From positions 1-57,930 of the forward strand of contig NZ_BFAV01000127.1 in assembly GCF_002933875.1 (NCBI RefSeq): DNA of 57,930 nucleotides, written 5' to 3'. A program made the translations under genes and the position numbers. Each line of letters starts with the position of its first letter. Within the stretch, counting starts at the first letter, position 1. Source of the stretch: Desulfocucumis palustris (GTDB lineage Bacteria > Bacillota > Desulfotomaculia > Desulfotomaculales > Desulfocucumaceae). A model generated the notes under the pieces. That model saw only the letters and a program-made list of their open reading frames with translations. It ran no database searches and was not told the origin of the DNA. Of this stretch, positions 1-8,027 are shown piece by piece.

Positions 1-98
1 CCTGTTTTCTTTATAATTCGACGTTTAAGAGATGATTACCTTGTTTCGCTAAGAAAAGTGGCTCTCTAAATCAAGAGTTTTTCAACACTCTCCTAGGA

Positions 99-225
99 GG
101 CCGTTGAAAAAGTCCATCTGCTGCGTTGCGGCTGCGGCCGCAGCCTCAACGCTCAACGTGCTGGGAGTGCACTTTAAAGCTTAAGGCCTTGCCGCGCCTT
201 GCAGCAGGAGCAATTTCGAACGGCC
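99..225. repeat. MITE-like intergenic element with inverted ends
   Basis: A GC-rich, non-coding stretch of about 127 bp begins GGCCGTTGAAA and ends TTTCGAACGGCC, so its termini are inverted repeats apart from a one-base bulge. Inside it has a GCTGCGTTGCGG block and a later GCCTTGCCGCGCCTTGCAGC block. It resembles short dispersed intergenic repeats of other bacterial genomes that start with GTTGAAAAAGTCC, but copy number cannot be judged from one window. Positions 1-98 show no gene. Confidence 0.4.
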
Positions 226-286
226 CCGGGCGGTAGTTTATCAACCTGTTTACGGCTTTATACGCTGGGAGATAAAAATTGACCAA

Positions 287-583
287 ATGTTCTTCTCCAT
301 AACGGAGGATGCCGGCAGAAAACTGGGGATGTATGACTTTTTTATTAACAACGCGCTGGCCGGGGCTGTGACCATAAGCATTGTTCTCCTGGTGCTGCGG
401 TTCGTGCTAAGAGCGCTGATTTTATCCTGGCTTGGCCGCAGGGGCGGAACAATGGTTATCGCACTTGTCGAGGCTGCCGCCGTTTTCATGTTTATAGCCA
501 CGGCCTGGCGAAATCCCGGGGTGCTGGTTGCGAGCATAGCCTGGGGGGCGGTAATTTATAATACTCTATTGCAAACCATTTGA
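287..583 (+). CDS. small hydrophobic membrane protein upstream of tadC
   Basis: This 98-residue protein has two or three predicted membrane spans, around residues 24-45 and 55-95, with a basic connector (LGRRGG). I do not recognise a family. Its stop overlaps the next reading frame and it runs straight into the TadC-like gene, so it probably belongs to the pilus operon. The ATG at 287 is preceded at a distance by GGGAGAT (268-274). An ATT at 278 would fit that site better, so the start is uncertain. Confidence 0.55.
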   Translation: MFFSITEDAGRKLGMYDFFINNALAGAVTISIVLLVLRFVLRALILSWLGRRGGTMVIALVEAAAVFMFIATAWRNPGVLVASIAWGAVIYNTLLQTI

Positions 584-1506
584 AGGGGGAAAAGGAGATA
601 ATACGGTACGACATAATCATTGCCGCGCTGCTTTTAACCTGTGTCGGGGCTCTGGCGTCCGGCATTTATTTTTGGTTGAACCGTTCCAGGTTAAAAGAGA
701 GGATGGAGCAGGTAAATAGACAGCGTATAGCCACCAGGAGAGATGTTTTAAGATTACTCAGCAGCCATTTTCTGCGCCTCCTGCAAAAAGCCGGTATCAA
801 CACCAATATGGCTGCTCTGGACAGGAAGCTGTTTCTGTCCGGCCGCCCGTTCAATCTATCCGCCGAAGAGTTTTGCGGGGCCTGGATTACGCTTGCTGCC
901 GCAGCCATGGTTGCCGGCACCATATTGGCGTTAAGCGGAGTCTTGCAGCCGTTATTTGCCTTCGGCCTGGTTGCTCTTGCCGGATTTTTACCTCACCTGG
1001 TGGTGGACGCGGGCGCCGGGGCCGGCCGGAATCGATTGGGCACGGAAACTATTAACCTTATACTGCGGCTGGAACTGGGCACATCGGCGGGGCTGACGCC
1101 CATGCGGGTGCTGGAATGGGCGTCTGAGGGCAACAGCCTTTTGGCGCAGTTGTTAAAATCCTTAACCCGCGAAGTGGCAATGGGTAAACTGACACACATT
1201 GTATTCACCAGGCTTGCGGACGACTACGGCGTGCCTGAGGCCAGGGAAGTGGCGGTATCCCTGAAGCAGGCGGAGGTGCAGGGCCTTCCTATCTCCAGCT
1301 CTCTTGCGGATTTATCCCGTGATTTGCGGGACAGCCGGGAAAGGGAGGCGGAAATCCAGATTGTTAAGATGAGGCCCTCAATAGAGGGCATACTCACGGC
1401 AACCATGATGGTGGCGGCAATTACTCTTATGGTGGGGCCTTTGGCAGCAGAAAACATTGGTGTAATAAACCACATGGTGGATGCCGCCACACCGTATAGC
1501 CATTAG
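580..1506 (+). CDS. tadC: TadC-like pilus assembly membrane protein (T2SF domain)
   Basis: A protein of about 308 residues with an N-terminal span (about 10-32), a pair of spans near 100-145 and a C-terminal span (about 265-290). The cytoplasmic segment between them (GLTPMRVLEWA, then a helix-rich stretch ending REREAEIQ) is typical of the type II secretion F domain of Tad/Flp platform proteins. With TadB it would form the inner-membrane platform for the CpaF ATPase. The start is odd: the only standard start is TTG at 580 inside the previous stop, but the strong ribosome site AAAAGGAG lies downstream at 590-597, in front of in-frame ATA codons at 598 and 601. Translation may be coupled, or may use a rare AUA start. 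Confidence 0.8.
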   Translation: MKGEKEIIRYDIIIAALLLTCVGALASGIYFWLNRSRLKERMEQVNRQRIATRRDVLRLLSSHFLRLLQKAGINTNMAALDRKLFLSGRPFNLSAEEFCGAWITLAAAAMVAGTILALSGVLQPLFAFGLVALAGFLPHLVVDAGAGAGRNRLGTETINLILRLELGTSAGLTPMRVLEWASEGNSLLAQLLKSLTREVAMGKLTHIVFTRLADDYGVPEAREVAVSLKQAEVQGLPISSSLADLSRDLRDSREREAEIQIVKMRPSIEGILTATMMVAAITLMVGPLAAENIGVINHMVDAATPYSH

Positions 1507-1528
1507 ATTTACAAGGAGGATAAAGGCA

Positions 1529-1699
1529 ATGCTTAAAAGGTTAATTTTAGATCGAACCGGAGGGCCGTTGGAAAAGGCGGTTATCTGGGCATTTCTGCTC
1601 GGTGGATTTTATTTTGTTTGGACAAGTATCCTGCGGCCTGCCTTTCAAGATTCGGCAGAAAGGCAGGCTGATATTTTAAACAATACAGGTGATGAATAA
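1529..1699 (+). CDS. small Flp-pilin-like protein
   Basis: A 56-residue protein starting at ATG 1529 behind AAGGAGGA. It has a short basic leader, a GGPLEKAV stretch like the Gly...Glu processing region of Flp-type pilins, one hydrophobic helix (about residues 17-37) and a charged tail. Size, helix placement and position between TadC and the prepilin peptidase suggest the pilin subunit or a minor pilin. The Glu spacing from the Gly is not the textbook +5, so the call is by context. A strong hairpin follows 15 bases after the stop. Confidence 0.55.
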   Translation: MLKRLILDRTGGPLEKAVIWAFLLGGFYFVWTSILRPAFQDSAERQADILNNTGDE

Positions 1700-1713
1700 G
1701 CGTCGCTTCTTCC

Positions 1714-1748
1714 TTCCGGCCTCCGGCACAAACTGCCGGAGGCCGGAA
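1714..1748. other. perfect 15-bp hairpin after the pilin-like gene
   Basis: Arms TTCCGGCCTCCGGCA (1714-1728) and its complement (1734-1748) flank a 5-base loop. No T-run follows, so it is not a canonical intrinsic terminator. Just after a pilin gene it most likely protects the 3' end of the pilin mRNA or partly blocks read-through. The stretch 1749-1889 holds no convincing gene; the open frame through it lacks a ribosome site until 1871. Confidence 0.6.
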
Positions 1749-1889
1749 CAAATCAGGCTGGAATTGTTATTTCACCTGAAATATAAAACACCGGGAAGGT
1801 GCCTTTATTTTATCTCGCTGACAGCCTGTAAGACCCCGTCCACAAAGGCCGGGGATAAACAGGCAATTAAGGAAAGGGGACACACCTCT

Positions 1890-2513
1890 ATGTTTTTAAT
1901 GTTTTATATAAAAATGTTTTACATAACCTATCAAACTTTTAAGTATGAGTTCCTTTTATGGCTTGCTATCCTGTGGGGGACCTCGTTAATTATGTATTCG
2001 GGTATCCTGCCTCTGCCATGGTCTTTAATCCTTCCTCTTTTGGTATGGACGGCTTATACGGATATACGTTTCAGAATTATCCCCAATACCGCGGTGCTGG
2101 CTTTAGCCGCGACCGGGTTTGTCCTACAGCCTCACGACGCGGTTACGGGCTTTTTGGGATGCTTTATAATTCTCCTGCCGCTATACTGTCTTAACGGTAT
2201 TGGCGGGGGGGACGTAAAGCTGACCGCAGCCATGGGTGCGCTCCTGGGTTATAGAGGAGGTGTGGAGGCGCTGTTCTTTACCAGCCTGCTGGCGATAGCC
2301 TACATATTTATTATTAAGTTAACCCGGGGAAAGGCTCTTGGCTGGATTAAGGACAGTATTTTTACTACTTTTACTATAAGATTCATACGTGTCGCCGGTT
2401 TTAAAAGGCCCGCCGGTCAGGCGGAGCTGATCAAAGAGACTGTACCGCTTGGAGCCTTTTTCTTGCCGGGGATTTTGATGCTATTTCTATTCCAGGGGGG
2501 AAAGACATGCTAA
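1890..2513 (+). CDS. prepilin peptidase, TadV/CpaA type (A24)
   Basis: A polytopic membrane aspartyl protease of about 207 residues that would cleave the leader of the pilin and pseudopilins. Both catalytic aspartates are visible: D58 in TAYTDIRFR, and D108 in GIGGGDVK, the GxGD motif of the family. Like other TadV/CpaA enzymes it lacks the N-methyltransferase half of PilD. The frame is open back to 1689, but ATG 1890 behind GGAAAGGGG (1871-1879) gives a sensible N-terminus. Its end overlaps the TadE-like start by 7 bases. Confidence 0.75.
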   Translation: MFLMFYIKMFYITYQTFKYEFLLWLAILWGTSLIMYSGILPLPWSLILPLLVWTAYTDIRFRIIPNTAVLALAATGFVLQPHDAVTGFLGCFIILLPLYCLNGIGGGDVKLTAAMGALLGYRGGVEALFFTSLLAIAYIFIIKLTRGKALGWIKDSIFTTFTIRFIRVAGFKRPAGQAELIKETVPLGAFFLPGILMLFLFQGGKTC

Positions 2514-2926
2514 AGGACAGAAGGGGCGACATAATGGTGATGGTAGTGTTTATAATACCCATTACCCTGTTTTTGCTGAATTTTATGCTGACATACGGTC
2601 TTGCGGAGTATTCCAAGAGCACCTTGATAACCGCCTCCAGGGAGGCCGCCCGGACCTATGCGGTAAGCCACGACCGGGAGCTGGCCCGCACAACGGCGGA
2701 AAATATAATAACTCAAACCCTGAACAGTGACAGAGAGTATTTTAACCCCGGAAGCGATATAGTTCTTTTCGATGAAGGGAAATACGCCGCGGCCACGGTC
2801 AACTACCGGGTGCCGGTGGCGGTGCCGGCTATGTTCAGGCTAATCGGAGTGAACACCATTATTGGCAATCATATGCAGGTATCATCAACCGCCAGGTTTG
2901 TAAAAGAGGCGGTGCCCTCATGGTAA
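2507..2926 (+). CDS. TadE-like pseudopilin
   Basis: A 139-residue protein with a short basic start, one hydrophobic helix (about residues 10-30) and then SREAARTYAV, the alanine/arginine-rich stretch that follows the helix in TadE proteins. It would be processed by the prepilin peptidase upstream and act as a minor pilin of the Flp pilus. It overlaps both neighbours by 7 bases, which indicates translational coupling. Confidence 0.7.
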   Translation: MLKDRRGDIMVMVVFIIPITLFLLNFMLTYGLAEYSKSTLITASREAARTYAVSHDRELARTTAENIITQTLNSDREYFNPGSDIVLFDEGKYAAATVNYRVPVAVPAMFRLIGVNTIIGNHMQVSSTARFVKEAVPSW

Positions 2927-3726
2927 AAAGGCTTATAAAAGATAACCGCGGAATGGCAATGGCCTTCCCGGTTTTATTTATAATTCTCCTGGCCTTTACC
3001 GGCCTGGTGCTGGACATAGGCCGCAGCCACATTATCCGGGGACAGATGCAGACAATAGCAGATTCGGCGTCCCTGGCCGGGGCGATGACGGCCGAGGTGA
3101 AATATGATTCCGAATTTCAGGAAAACCAGTACAGTGTTCCGATTTACGAAACACAGATGGTAACAGAGTCATATCAGTACTGGGCAGCCGACGAAAGCCA
3201 GGAGGGGGGGCATTACGAGACCGGCGCTTACACTTATCCCGTGCAGGTTATTGTGGGCTATAAAGATTATGTTGACCTTAAACAAACCTTTGTAAATCCC
3301 CAAACAGTTATAACTGATCCGCAAAAAGCAAGGGAAAGCGCCATAGACGCGGCCCTGGCAAATACACCAAACTGGCCGGATATGGGGGTGGCATCGCCGG
3401 ACCGGGGGTATTATGGGGAAACCCTTAATGGAGATGGTTATGCCGGGCTTGTGACAAGCCAAATAAAAAATTTCCCCGGGGTCTATCAGACGCAATGGCC
3501 GGGATACTACTCGGAGCTGCGGTTAAAAGCAAATCCGGGCTTTTTACGGTTTGTATATGATGAGCAGTTGCCCATATACGTAGACTCCGAGTCCATAGCA
3601 ATACTACGGCCCGATACGGAAAAAACCCGGGCCGGGGCGGAAATGACCGTTGAACTGCCGGCTGATGTGGAAGACATTAAGGAAAGTTTGAGAAGCGACT
3701 CATCATCATACTGGAATCCAAGTTAA
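2920..3726 (+). CDS. TadG-like Flp pilus protein
   Basis: A 268-residue protein with an RLIKDNRGMAMAFPV N-terminus, a single membrane helix (about 10-32) and then ADSASLAGAMTA, the signature that follows the helix in TadG/TadE-like proteins (TadG N-terminal family). The remaining 210 residues should be outside the membrane and are rich in Tyr, Pro and Asp. It overlaps the TadE-like gene by 7 bases and completes the TadC-pilin-TadV-TadE-TadG run. It lacks the von Willebrand domain of long TadG proteins. Confidence 0.7.
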   Translation: MVKRLIKDNRGMAMAFPVLFIILLAFTGLVLDIGRSHIIRGQMQTIADSASLAGAMTAEVKYDSEFQENQYSVPIYETQMVTESYQYWAADESQEGGHYETGAYTYPVQVIVGYKDYVDLKQTFVNPQTVITDPQKARESAIDAALANTPNWPDMGVASPDRGYYGETLNGDGYAGLVTSQIKNFPGVYQTQWPGYYSELRLKANPGFLRFVYDEQLPIYVDSESIAILRPDTEKTRAGAEMTVELPADVEDIKESLRSDSSSYWNPS

Positions 3727-3739
3727 GGGAGGTGCGAAT

Positions 3740-4150
3740 TTGAAAAAGGCAACACTGGCACTCGCTGTGGCGGCCATACTGGTTTTAGGCGTATTGCTCG
3801 GCGCCGGGGGCATGTATTATTTTGACGAAATATATCCGGTGCAAAAGACTCAGAGAATGATAGCCAAACAAAAGGAGAAAATGGATAAAATGGTTCGCAG
3901 CGGTGTGATTACAGATGTCAAGCCCGGTGAGATAACACTTAAGGTTGACCAGGCGGGTGATAATTCTATTAAAGGCAAAGAAATAACTGTAAAAGTAGAC
4001 CCGGAAACAACCCTGCAGGAAGATTCCAAAATAATTGACGGTCACAACACGGTAAGCCTGGCGGATACATTAAAGCCGGGGATGAAAATAGATGTAATGG
4101 ATAATAACGGTAGGGCTTTGGCGATTCACTGGAGTGGACTAAATGAGTAA
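3740..4150 (+). CDS. membrane-anchored protein with DUF5666-like beta domain
   Basis: A 136-residue protein starting with TTG 3740 after GGGAGGTG. It has an uncleaved or signal helix (about 5-28), a charged linker, and a C-terminal half with the pattern SGVITDV...ITLKV...ITVKV...LKPGMKIDV that resembles the DUF5666 small beta-barrel. It is probably extracytoplasmic and anchored. Its stop overlaps the start of the lipoprotein gene downstream. Function is unknown. Confidence 0.6.
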   Translation: MKKATLALAVAAILVLGVLLGAGGMYYFDEIYPVQKTQRMIAKQKEKMDKMVRSGVITDVKPGEITLKVDQAGDNSIKGKEITVKVDPETTLQEDSKIIDGHNTVSLADTLKPGMKIDVMDNNGRALAIHWSGLNE

Positions 4151-4502
4151 ATATAAATTTCATGCAGTGGCTTTTATGATATTTCTCTTTTTTGTTCAGG
4201 GTTGCGGAAACAAATTGCCGGAACCCAAGCCTATACCGTTGGCATTTTCTTCGGAAGGCAGTTACGCAGGTTACCAAACAGGAGAAATAAGAATTAAAAA
4301 CCATCATGGCATGGAAATATTTCACGTTAGCAACAATATGAAAAGAAAAATCAAAGGTATGAATATAAAGAAGGGTTCTTATGTTCATGTCGATTATTAT
4401 CGAGAAGTTTACAAGGGTAATATTAAGTCAGGCATTAAATATGTGAGACATATTGAGCTTATCAATGAGAAAAGGCAGCCAATGGATGATATGAAGGGGT
4501 GA
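4143..4502 (+). CDS. small lipoprotein (copy 1 of a duplicated family)
   Basis: A 119-residue protein with signal peptide and lipobox FFVQGC (Cys about residue 21), so a lipid-anchored surface protein. The mature part has GYQTGEIRIKN, MKRKIKGMNIKKGSYVHVDYY and IKYVRHIELIN, all closely matched by the damaged copy at 48642-49004. The duplicate shows that this block was copied along with the large secreted-protein gene. I do not recognise a function. Confidence 0.7.
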   Translation: MSKYKFHAVAFMIFLFFVQGCGNKLPEPKPIPLAFSSEGSYAGYQTGEIRIKNHHGMEIFHVSNNMKRKIKGMNIKKGSYVHVDYYREVYKGNIKSGIKYVRHIELINEKRQPMDDMKG

Positions 4503-4591
4503 GGAGGTGCAAATAGAGGCCGGCGGCCTTATTTTTTGAGAACAAAAATATTGGTTTGCGGATAATAAGAGAAATAATTAGCGGAAATAAA

Positions 4592-4620
4592 TTGCAGAAT
4601 GATCTGGAATATGGTAAAAT
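4592..4620 (+). promoter_or_regulatory. sigma-A-like promoter of the Fic gene
   Basis: TTGCAG (4592-4597), a 17-base spacer and TAAAAT (4615-4620) sit 18 bases before the Fic start. The Fic gene therefore appears to be its own transcription unit inside the pilus region. Confidence 0.5.
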
Positions 4621-4638
4621 TAGCCTGAGGTGATGATT

Positions 4639-5742
4639 ATGTACACACCAAGGTTTAGTTTTACCCAGGAAATTATAGGGTTGCTGGGGCGGATAGAATT
4701 CGTTCGGGGTAAATTAAAGGACAAAAAACTGCCACTACATATTTCAAGTGATTTAAAACAGCGGGCAAGACTTAAGAGTACGCATTATTCAACGGCTATA
4801 GAAGGCAACCCGCTTACGTTTCGGGAAGTTGAGGGATTGATAAAGAAACGCCCCGAAGCAACAGAAGACAGATATGCTCAGGAGGTACGGAATTACTGGC
4901 GTGCCATGGCTTTTTTAAGAGTTTCAAAAGCCATGAAAATAACAGTATCGGAGGATTTTATCAAGCGACTTCACAGAATCATTGAGGTGAGAGGACCTGG
5001 CCGTAGAGGAAAACAAAGCGAATACCGGGGCCAAACACCGCCGGGGATTTTGTTTTGCATTAGAGATTCGGTAACAGGTGAGATAGATTATATTCCTCCG
5101 GCTTACGATGATGTCCCGGTATTAATGACCGGACTGGTTCACTGGATTGATAAAGCCGTGGATATACCCGTCCCTGTGAAGGCCGCCATTGCAGCCTATC
5201 AGTTACTAACCATTCACCCCTTTTCCGATGGAAACGGCAGGCTGGCAAGGGCGTTGTCCCTATATATACTTATGGTTGGGGATTATGACCTTAACGGATA
5301 CTTTTCGATCGAGGAATATTATTTTAAAGACATCCAAGCGTATTACGGCAACCTGCAAATGGGCTTGCCGGTGGAATACTACCAAGGCAGGAACAATGCC
5401 GACACAACCCCCTGGATAACTTATTTTCTAAAGACAATGACGGAGGCGTTTGAAAATATCGCATCATCAGCGGATAGATTGCATGAGGCAACCGGGGGAA
5501 AACTTCTGGAACTATCCAGAAAAGAAATTAAATTATTAGAACTAGCCTTGCGTTTTGAAGGCAAGCCATTATCATTAGAAACCATGGCTAACTGGTTTGG
5601 AGTAACGAAACGTACTATGCAGGAATGGGTAAAAGAATGGCTGACAATACAACTGCTTGAACCTGCCAGTGGAAAACAGAGAATAACTTCATATGTTCTG
5701 GGAGTTAAATACCGTGAATTAAAGTTTGAAGATATTTTCTAA
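4639..5742 (+). CDS. Fic-family AMP-transferase, class II
   Basis: A 367-residue Fic protein. The active-site motif HPFSDGNGRLAR starts at H193 and matches HxFx(D/E)GNGRxxR, which transfers AMP (rarely another nucleotide part) to a hydroxyl of a target protein. An N-terminal STAIEGN (E55) matches the auto-inhibitory (S/T)xxxE(G/N) helix of class II Fic proteins, so it is likely self-regulated and needs no separate antitoxin. The last 80 residues look like a winged helix-turn-helix (ETMANWFGVTKRTMQEWV). ATG 4639 after GAGGTG is preferred over GTG 4630. Confidence 0.85.
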   Translation: MYTPRFSFTQEIIGLLGRIEFVRGKLKDKKLPLHISSDLKQRARLKSTHYSTAIEGNPLTFREVEGLIKKRPEATEDRYAQEVRNYWRAMAFLRVSKAMKITVSEDFIKRLHRIIEVRGPGRRGKQSEYRGQTPPGILFCIRDSVTGEIDYIPPAYDDVPVLMTGLVHWIDKAVDIPVPVKAAIAAYQLLTIHPFSDGNGRLARALSLYILMVGDYDLNGYFSIEEYYFKDIQAYYGNLQMGLPVEYYQGRNNADTTPWITYFLKTMTEAFENIASSADRLHEATGGKLLELSRKEIKLLELALRFEGKPLSLETMANWFGVTKRTMQEWVKEWLTIQLLEPASGKQRITSYVLGVKYRELKFEDIF

Positions 5743-5877
5743 AGGTGGTGGTGAACCCACTCCTCCCTTCGCTTTGCTCAGGCTGGACAAGGACTGCGGC
5801 AGGTGGCATAATCGCCTGATGCACCAGTGTGACGGGATAGACAAAAACAATCAATTTCATAAGCGAGGAGGTAAGTA

Positions 5878-6330
5878 ATGAGGAAAAATACTGGTTCACT
5901 TTGTATGTTGTTAATTATTGCATTAAGTCTGTTTGTAATTGCATGCGGGGAGAAAAAGGATCCGATAGTAGGCTATTGGAAAACTTACAATCCTTTAGCT
6001 ACACCAGTTAGACTCGTGCTAAATGAGAACGGAACAGGAATATATGTGTTTGAGAAGGAAATTTACGACATTAAAGAGTATGAATATAATTATAAAAAAA
6101 CCCCTTACTGGTTGGATTTAGTACTGGCAGATCGCGATAAAGAAATACGTATTAAATTAATTTTCGAATATATTGGAAAAGAATTTAATGTGATGAGAGT
6201 TTGCCTTCCGTCTAAAAACAATTATGATGAACGCCCAAACAAATTTTATGATTTGCCAAACGTAGCAGAAACAATCATTATGAAAAAATTTGACAAACAC
6301 AGCAAGAACGATTATTTTGAAAAAACTTGA
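5878..6330 (+). CDS. lipoprotein of unknown function
   Basis: A 150-residue protein with a signal helix (about 8-22) and lipobox LFVIAC (Cys 23), preceded by a strong GAGGAGG site. The mature part has a PIVGYWKT opening, as in small beta-rich lipoproteins that start with a GxW motif, and is otherwise charged and Tyr-rich. It is more AT-rich than its neighbours. I do not recognise a family. Confidence 0.65.
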   Translation: MRKNTGSLCMLLIIALSLFVIACGEKKDPIVGYWKTYNPLATPVRLVLNENGTGIYVFEKEIYDIKEYEYNYKKTPYWLDLVLADRDKEIRIKLIFEYIGKEFNVMRVCLPSKNNYDERPNKFYDLPNVAETIIMKKFDKHSKNDYFEKT

Positions 6331-6435
6331 TAAACGTTAATGTTTATAATGTCGAATCTCATATAAAGATAATAACCTATTATGATTTATAGAAAATGAT
6401 ATAAATTAAACTTAACGATATTAACGATTGAATAA

Positions 6436-6464
6436 TTGACTTAAAGCTAATAATTAAGTATAAT
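6436..6464 (+). promoter_or_regulatory. strong sigma-A-like promoter for stalk-domain genes
   Basis: TTGACT (6436-6441), a 17-base spacer and a perfect TATAAT (6459-6464) lie 43 bases before the first stalk-domain gene. The surrounding 6331-6500 is very AT-rich and holds no gene. Confidence 0.7.
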
Positions 6465-6506
6465 GTATGGTAAGAAATAGGAAAATTACATAGGGATGGT
6501 GTGCGA

Positions 6507-6878
6507 ATGCAAAGACGAGCGATTATTGCGTTTGTGGCAGTGATAATTCTAGCCTTATTTACTATTAACCTAAAGTATATTGCGCCAACACCGGCGCATG
6601 CCGAAGAAAGCGATAAGCACGATGTAATATTCACTTTGGGCAAAACTACATACACCGTTGACGGCCGGGAAAAAGAACTTGATGTCGCACCGTACGCCAA
6701 AAACGGCAGGACCTACATACCGGTTCGCTATCTTGCCCAGGCCCTGGGCGCAAAGGTGCAGTGGGACGAAGAATCGCAGACCGTATGGCTGACAAAGGAC
6801 AAGAGAATACGGCTTGTGGTGGGGTCTTCGGTTTTGGTGGTGAACGATAGGGAACGCTTTTCTGGGAAGCTTATGTAA
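6507..6878 (+). pseudogene. truncated stalk-domain (copper amine oxidase N-terminal) protein
   Basis: The signal peptide (ending PTPAHAEES) and one stalk domain (RTYIPVRYLAQALGAKVQWD) are nearly identical to the intact gene at 49719, but the protein stops after about 123 residues. Homology to that gene ends at about 6848. The next bases match the 3' end of the relE-like gene at 49421 in a different frame, adding the foreign tail ERFSGKLM. The junction at the shared GGGAACGC-type sequence shows a recombination that removed the second stalk domain and C-terminus. Confidence 0.75.
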
Positions 6879-6965
6879 ATAAGGATATTAGAATAATATT
6901 TGAACAAAATAGTGACCCCCTTGTTCTTCATGCTATCGGACATCACGACGTTTTGAAGAAATTTG
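6850..6965 (+). pseudogene. 3' remnant of a RelE-type toxin gene
   Basis: About 116 bases are almost identical to the last 38 codons of the toxin gene at 49421-49681 (GGAACGCTTTTCTGGGAAGC onward), with no start and one missing A in the GAAGAAA run near the end. The similarity continues past the stop into the next stalk-domain gene, in the same order as relE-stalk at 49421-50717. It is a scar of duplication and deletion. Confidence 0.8.
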
Positions 6966-7006
6966 ATCTTTATCATTCAGTCATGATTATAAAAGGTGGT
7001 GTGAAA

Positions 7007-7993
7007 ATGCGAAAACAAAATGCCTTAATTGCTTTTCTGGCGGTTATAGTCCTGGCTTTATTCACAATTAACCTGAGGTATATTGCGCCAACGCCGGCAC
7101 ATGCCGAAGCAAGCACAAATAACACACATGATACAGTGTTTTTCGTGGGTAAAACCACCTATCAGGCGGATGGAAAAACGGTCACAATGGATGCGGCACC
7201 CTACACCGCAAACGACAGGACATATGTACCGGTTAGATACCTGGCCGAAGCCCTGGGAATGACCGTGGAGTGGAATAAGGCATCACAAACGGTGAGTTTA
7301 AAGGGCAAAAAGGAAATAAAGCTGGTGGTAAATAGTAAAACCATGCTGGTAAACGGCAACCCGACCAAAATGGACGTAGCCCCGGTGATTTACAAGGGCA
7401 GGACAATGCTTCCGGCCAGGTGGGTGGCCGAGGCTGAAGGGTACAAGGTGTACTGGTTTGAAAAGCTGAAAACAGTTCACGTCTGGCCGGTGGTTTATTT
7501 CGAGGGCGGCTGGAGAGTGCCAAAAGAGAATATTCACCCGATAACCACTTATATGAAAATATACATGAACCACAAGGATGCTGCGGTGGAAACAATCGCG
7601 GGGAAATATACGGTTAAAGATGCTTTCAGTGTTCCTTATGATACGTTCAGAGTACCTTTTCAGGAAATGCTCAGGATATACGGATTTCCAGTGGATTATA
7701 ACTTGACTGAAAAAAGTAATACCCTAATCCTATACGGTGGACGCTGGAAAGCAAAAATGGCAATTGGCGATGAGAAAATATTTGAAGCAGAACAATGGAC
7801 AGAATCTTTTTCCAATGAATACTGGGTCGATCATAAAAAACCTTACCGGGCACCGAATGGCTCATGGATGGTGCAACATGGAGTGGAACTGTATTTTGAG
7901 GACATGTTGTTTGGAACTGGGTGCGACATAACTGACGCCATAGATAGCGGCGGTGAATATACTGAGTTTATTGTCGATACCAACCCCGATTGA
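7007..7993 (+). CDS. secreted protein with two stalk (copper amine oxidase N-terminal-like) domains
   Basis: A 328-residue protein starting at ATG 7007 (MRKQNAL) after AAAGGTGGTG. It has a signal peptide (cleavage near AHAEA), a stalk domain around residues 45-100 (RTYVPVRYLAEALGMTVEW) and a second around 105-165 (GRTMLPARWVAEAEGYKVYW), then about 160 unrecognised residues. Such domains are common in clostridial exported proteins and are not evidence of copper binding. It resembles the gene at 49719 in the first half only. A terminator overlaps its stop. Confidence 0.75.
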   Translation: MRKQNALIAFLAVIVLALFTINLRYIAPTPAHAEASTNNTHDTVFFVGKTTYQADGKTVTMDAAPYTANDRTYVPVRYLAEALGMTVEWNKASQTVSLKGKKEIKLVVNSKTMLVNGNPTKMDVAPVIYKGRTMLPARWVAEAEGYKVYWFEKLKTVHVWPVVYFEGGWRVPKENIHPITTYMKIYMNHKDAAVETIAGKYTVKDAFSVPYDTFRVPFQEMLRIYGFPVDYNLTEKSNTLILYGGRWKAKMAIGDEKIFEAEQWTESFSNEYWVDHKKPYRAPNGSWMVQHGVELYFEDMLFGTGCDITDAIDSGGEYTEFIVDTNPD

Positions 7994-8013
7994 TTCGGGG
8001 TTGGCGTTTTTTT
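7981..8013 (+). terminator. intrinsic terminator overlapping the stalk-gene stop
   Basis: CAACCCCGA (7981-7989), a 5-base loop, TCGGGGTTG (7995-8003), then GCG and seven T (8007-8013). The T-run directly abuts the AGGAGG ribosome site of the next gene at 8028, so that gene would be expressed only by read-through or by a promoter inside the upstream gene. Confidence 0.8.
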
Positions 8014-8027
8014 AGGAGGAATGAAGA

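Noticed and set aside
6501..7993. Copper-binding or amine oxidase function for the stalk-domain genes
   Set aside because: Only the N-terminal stalk-like domain is present; the catalytic domain and its Tyr-derived cofactor site are absent.
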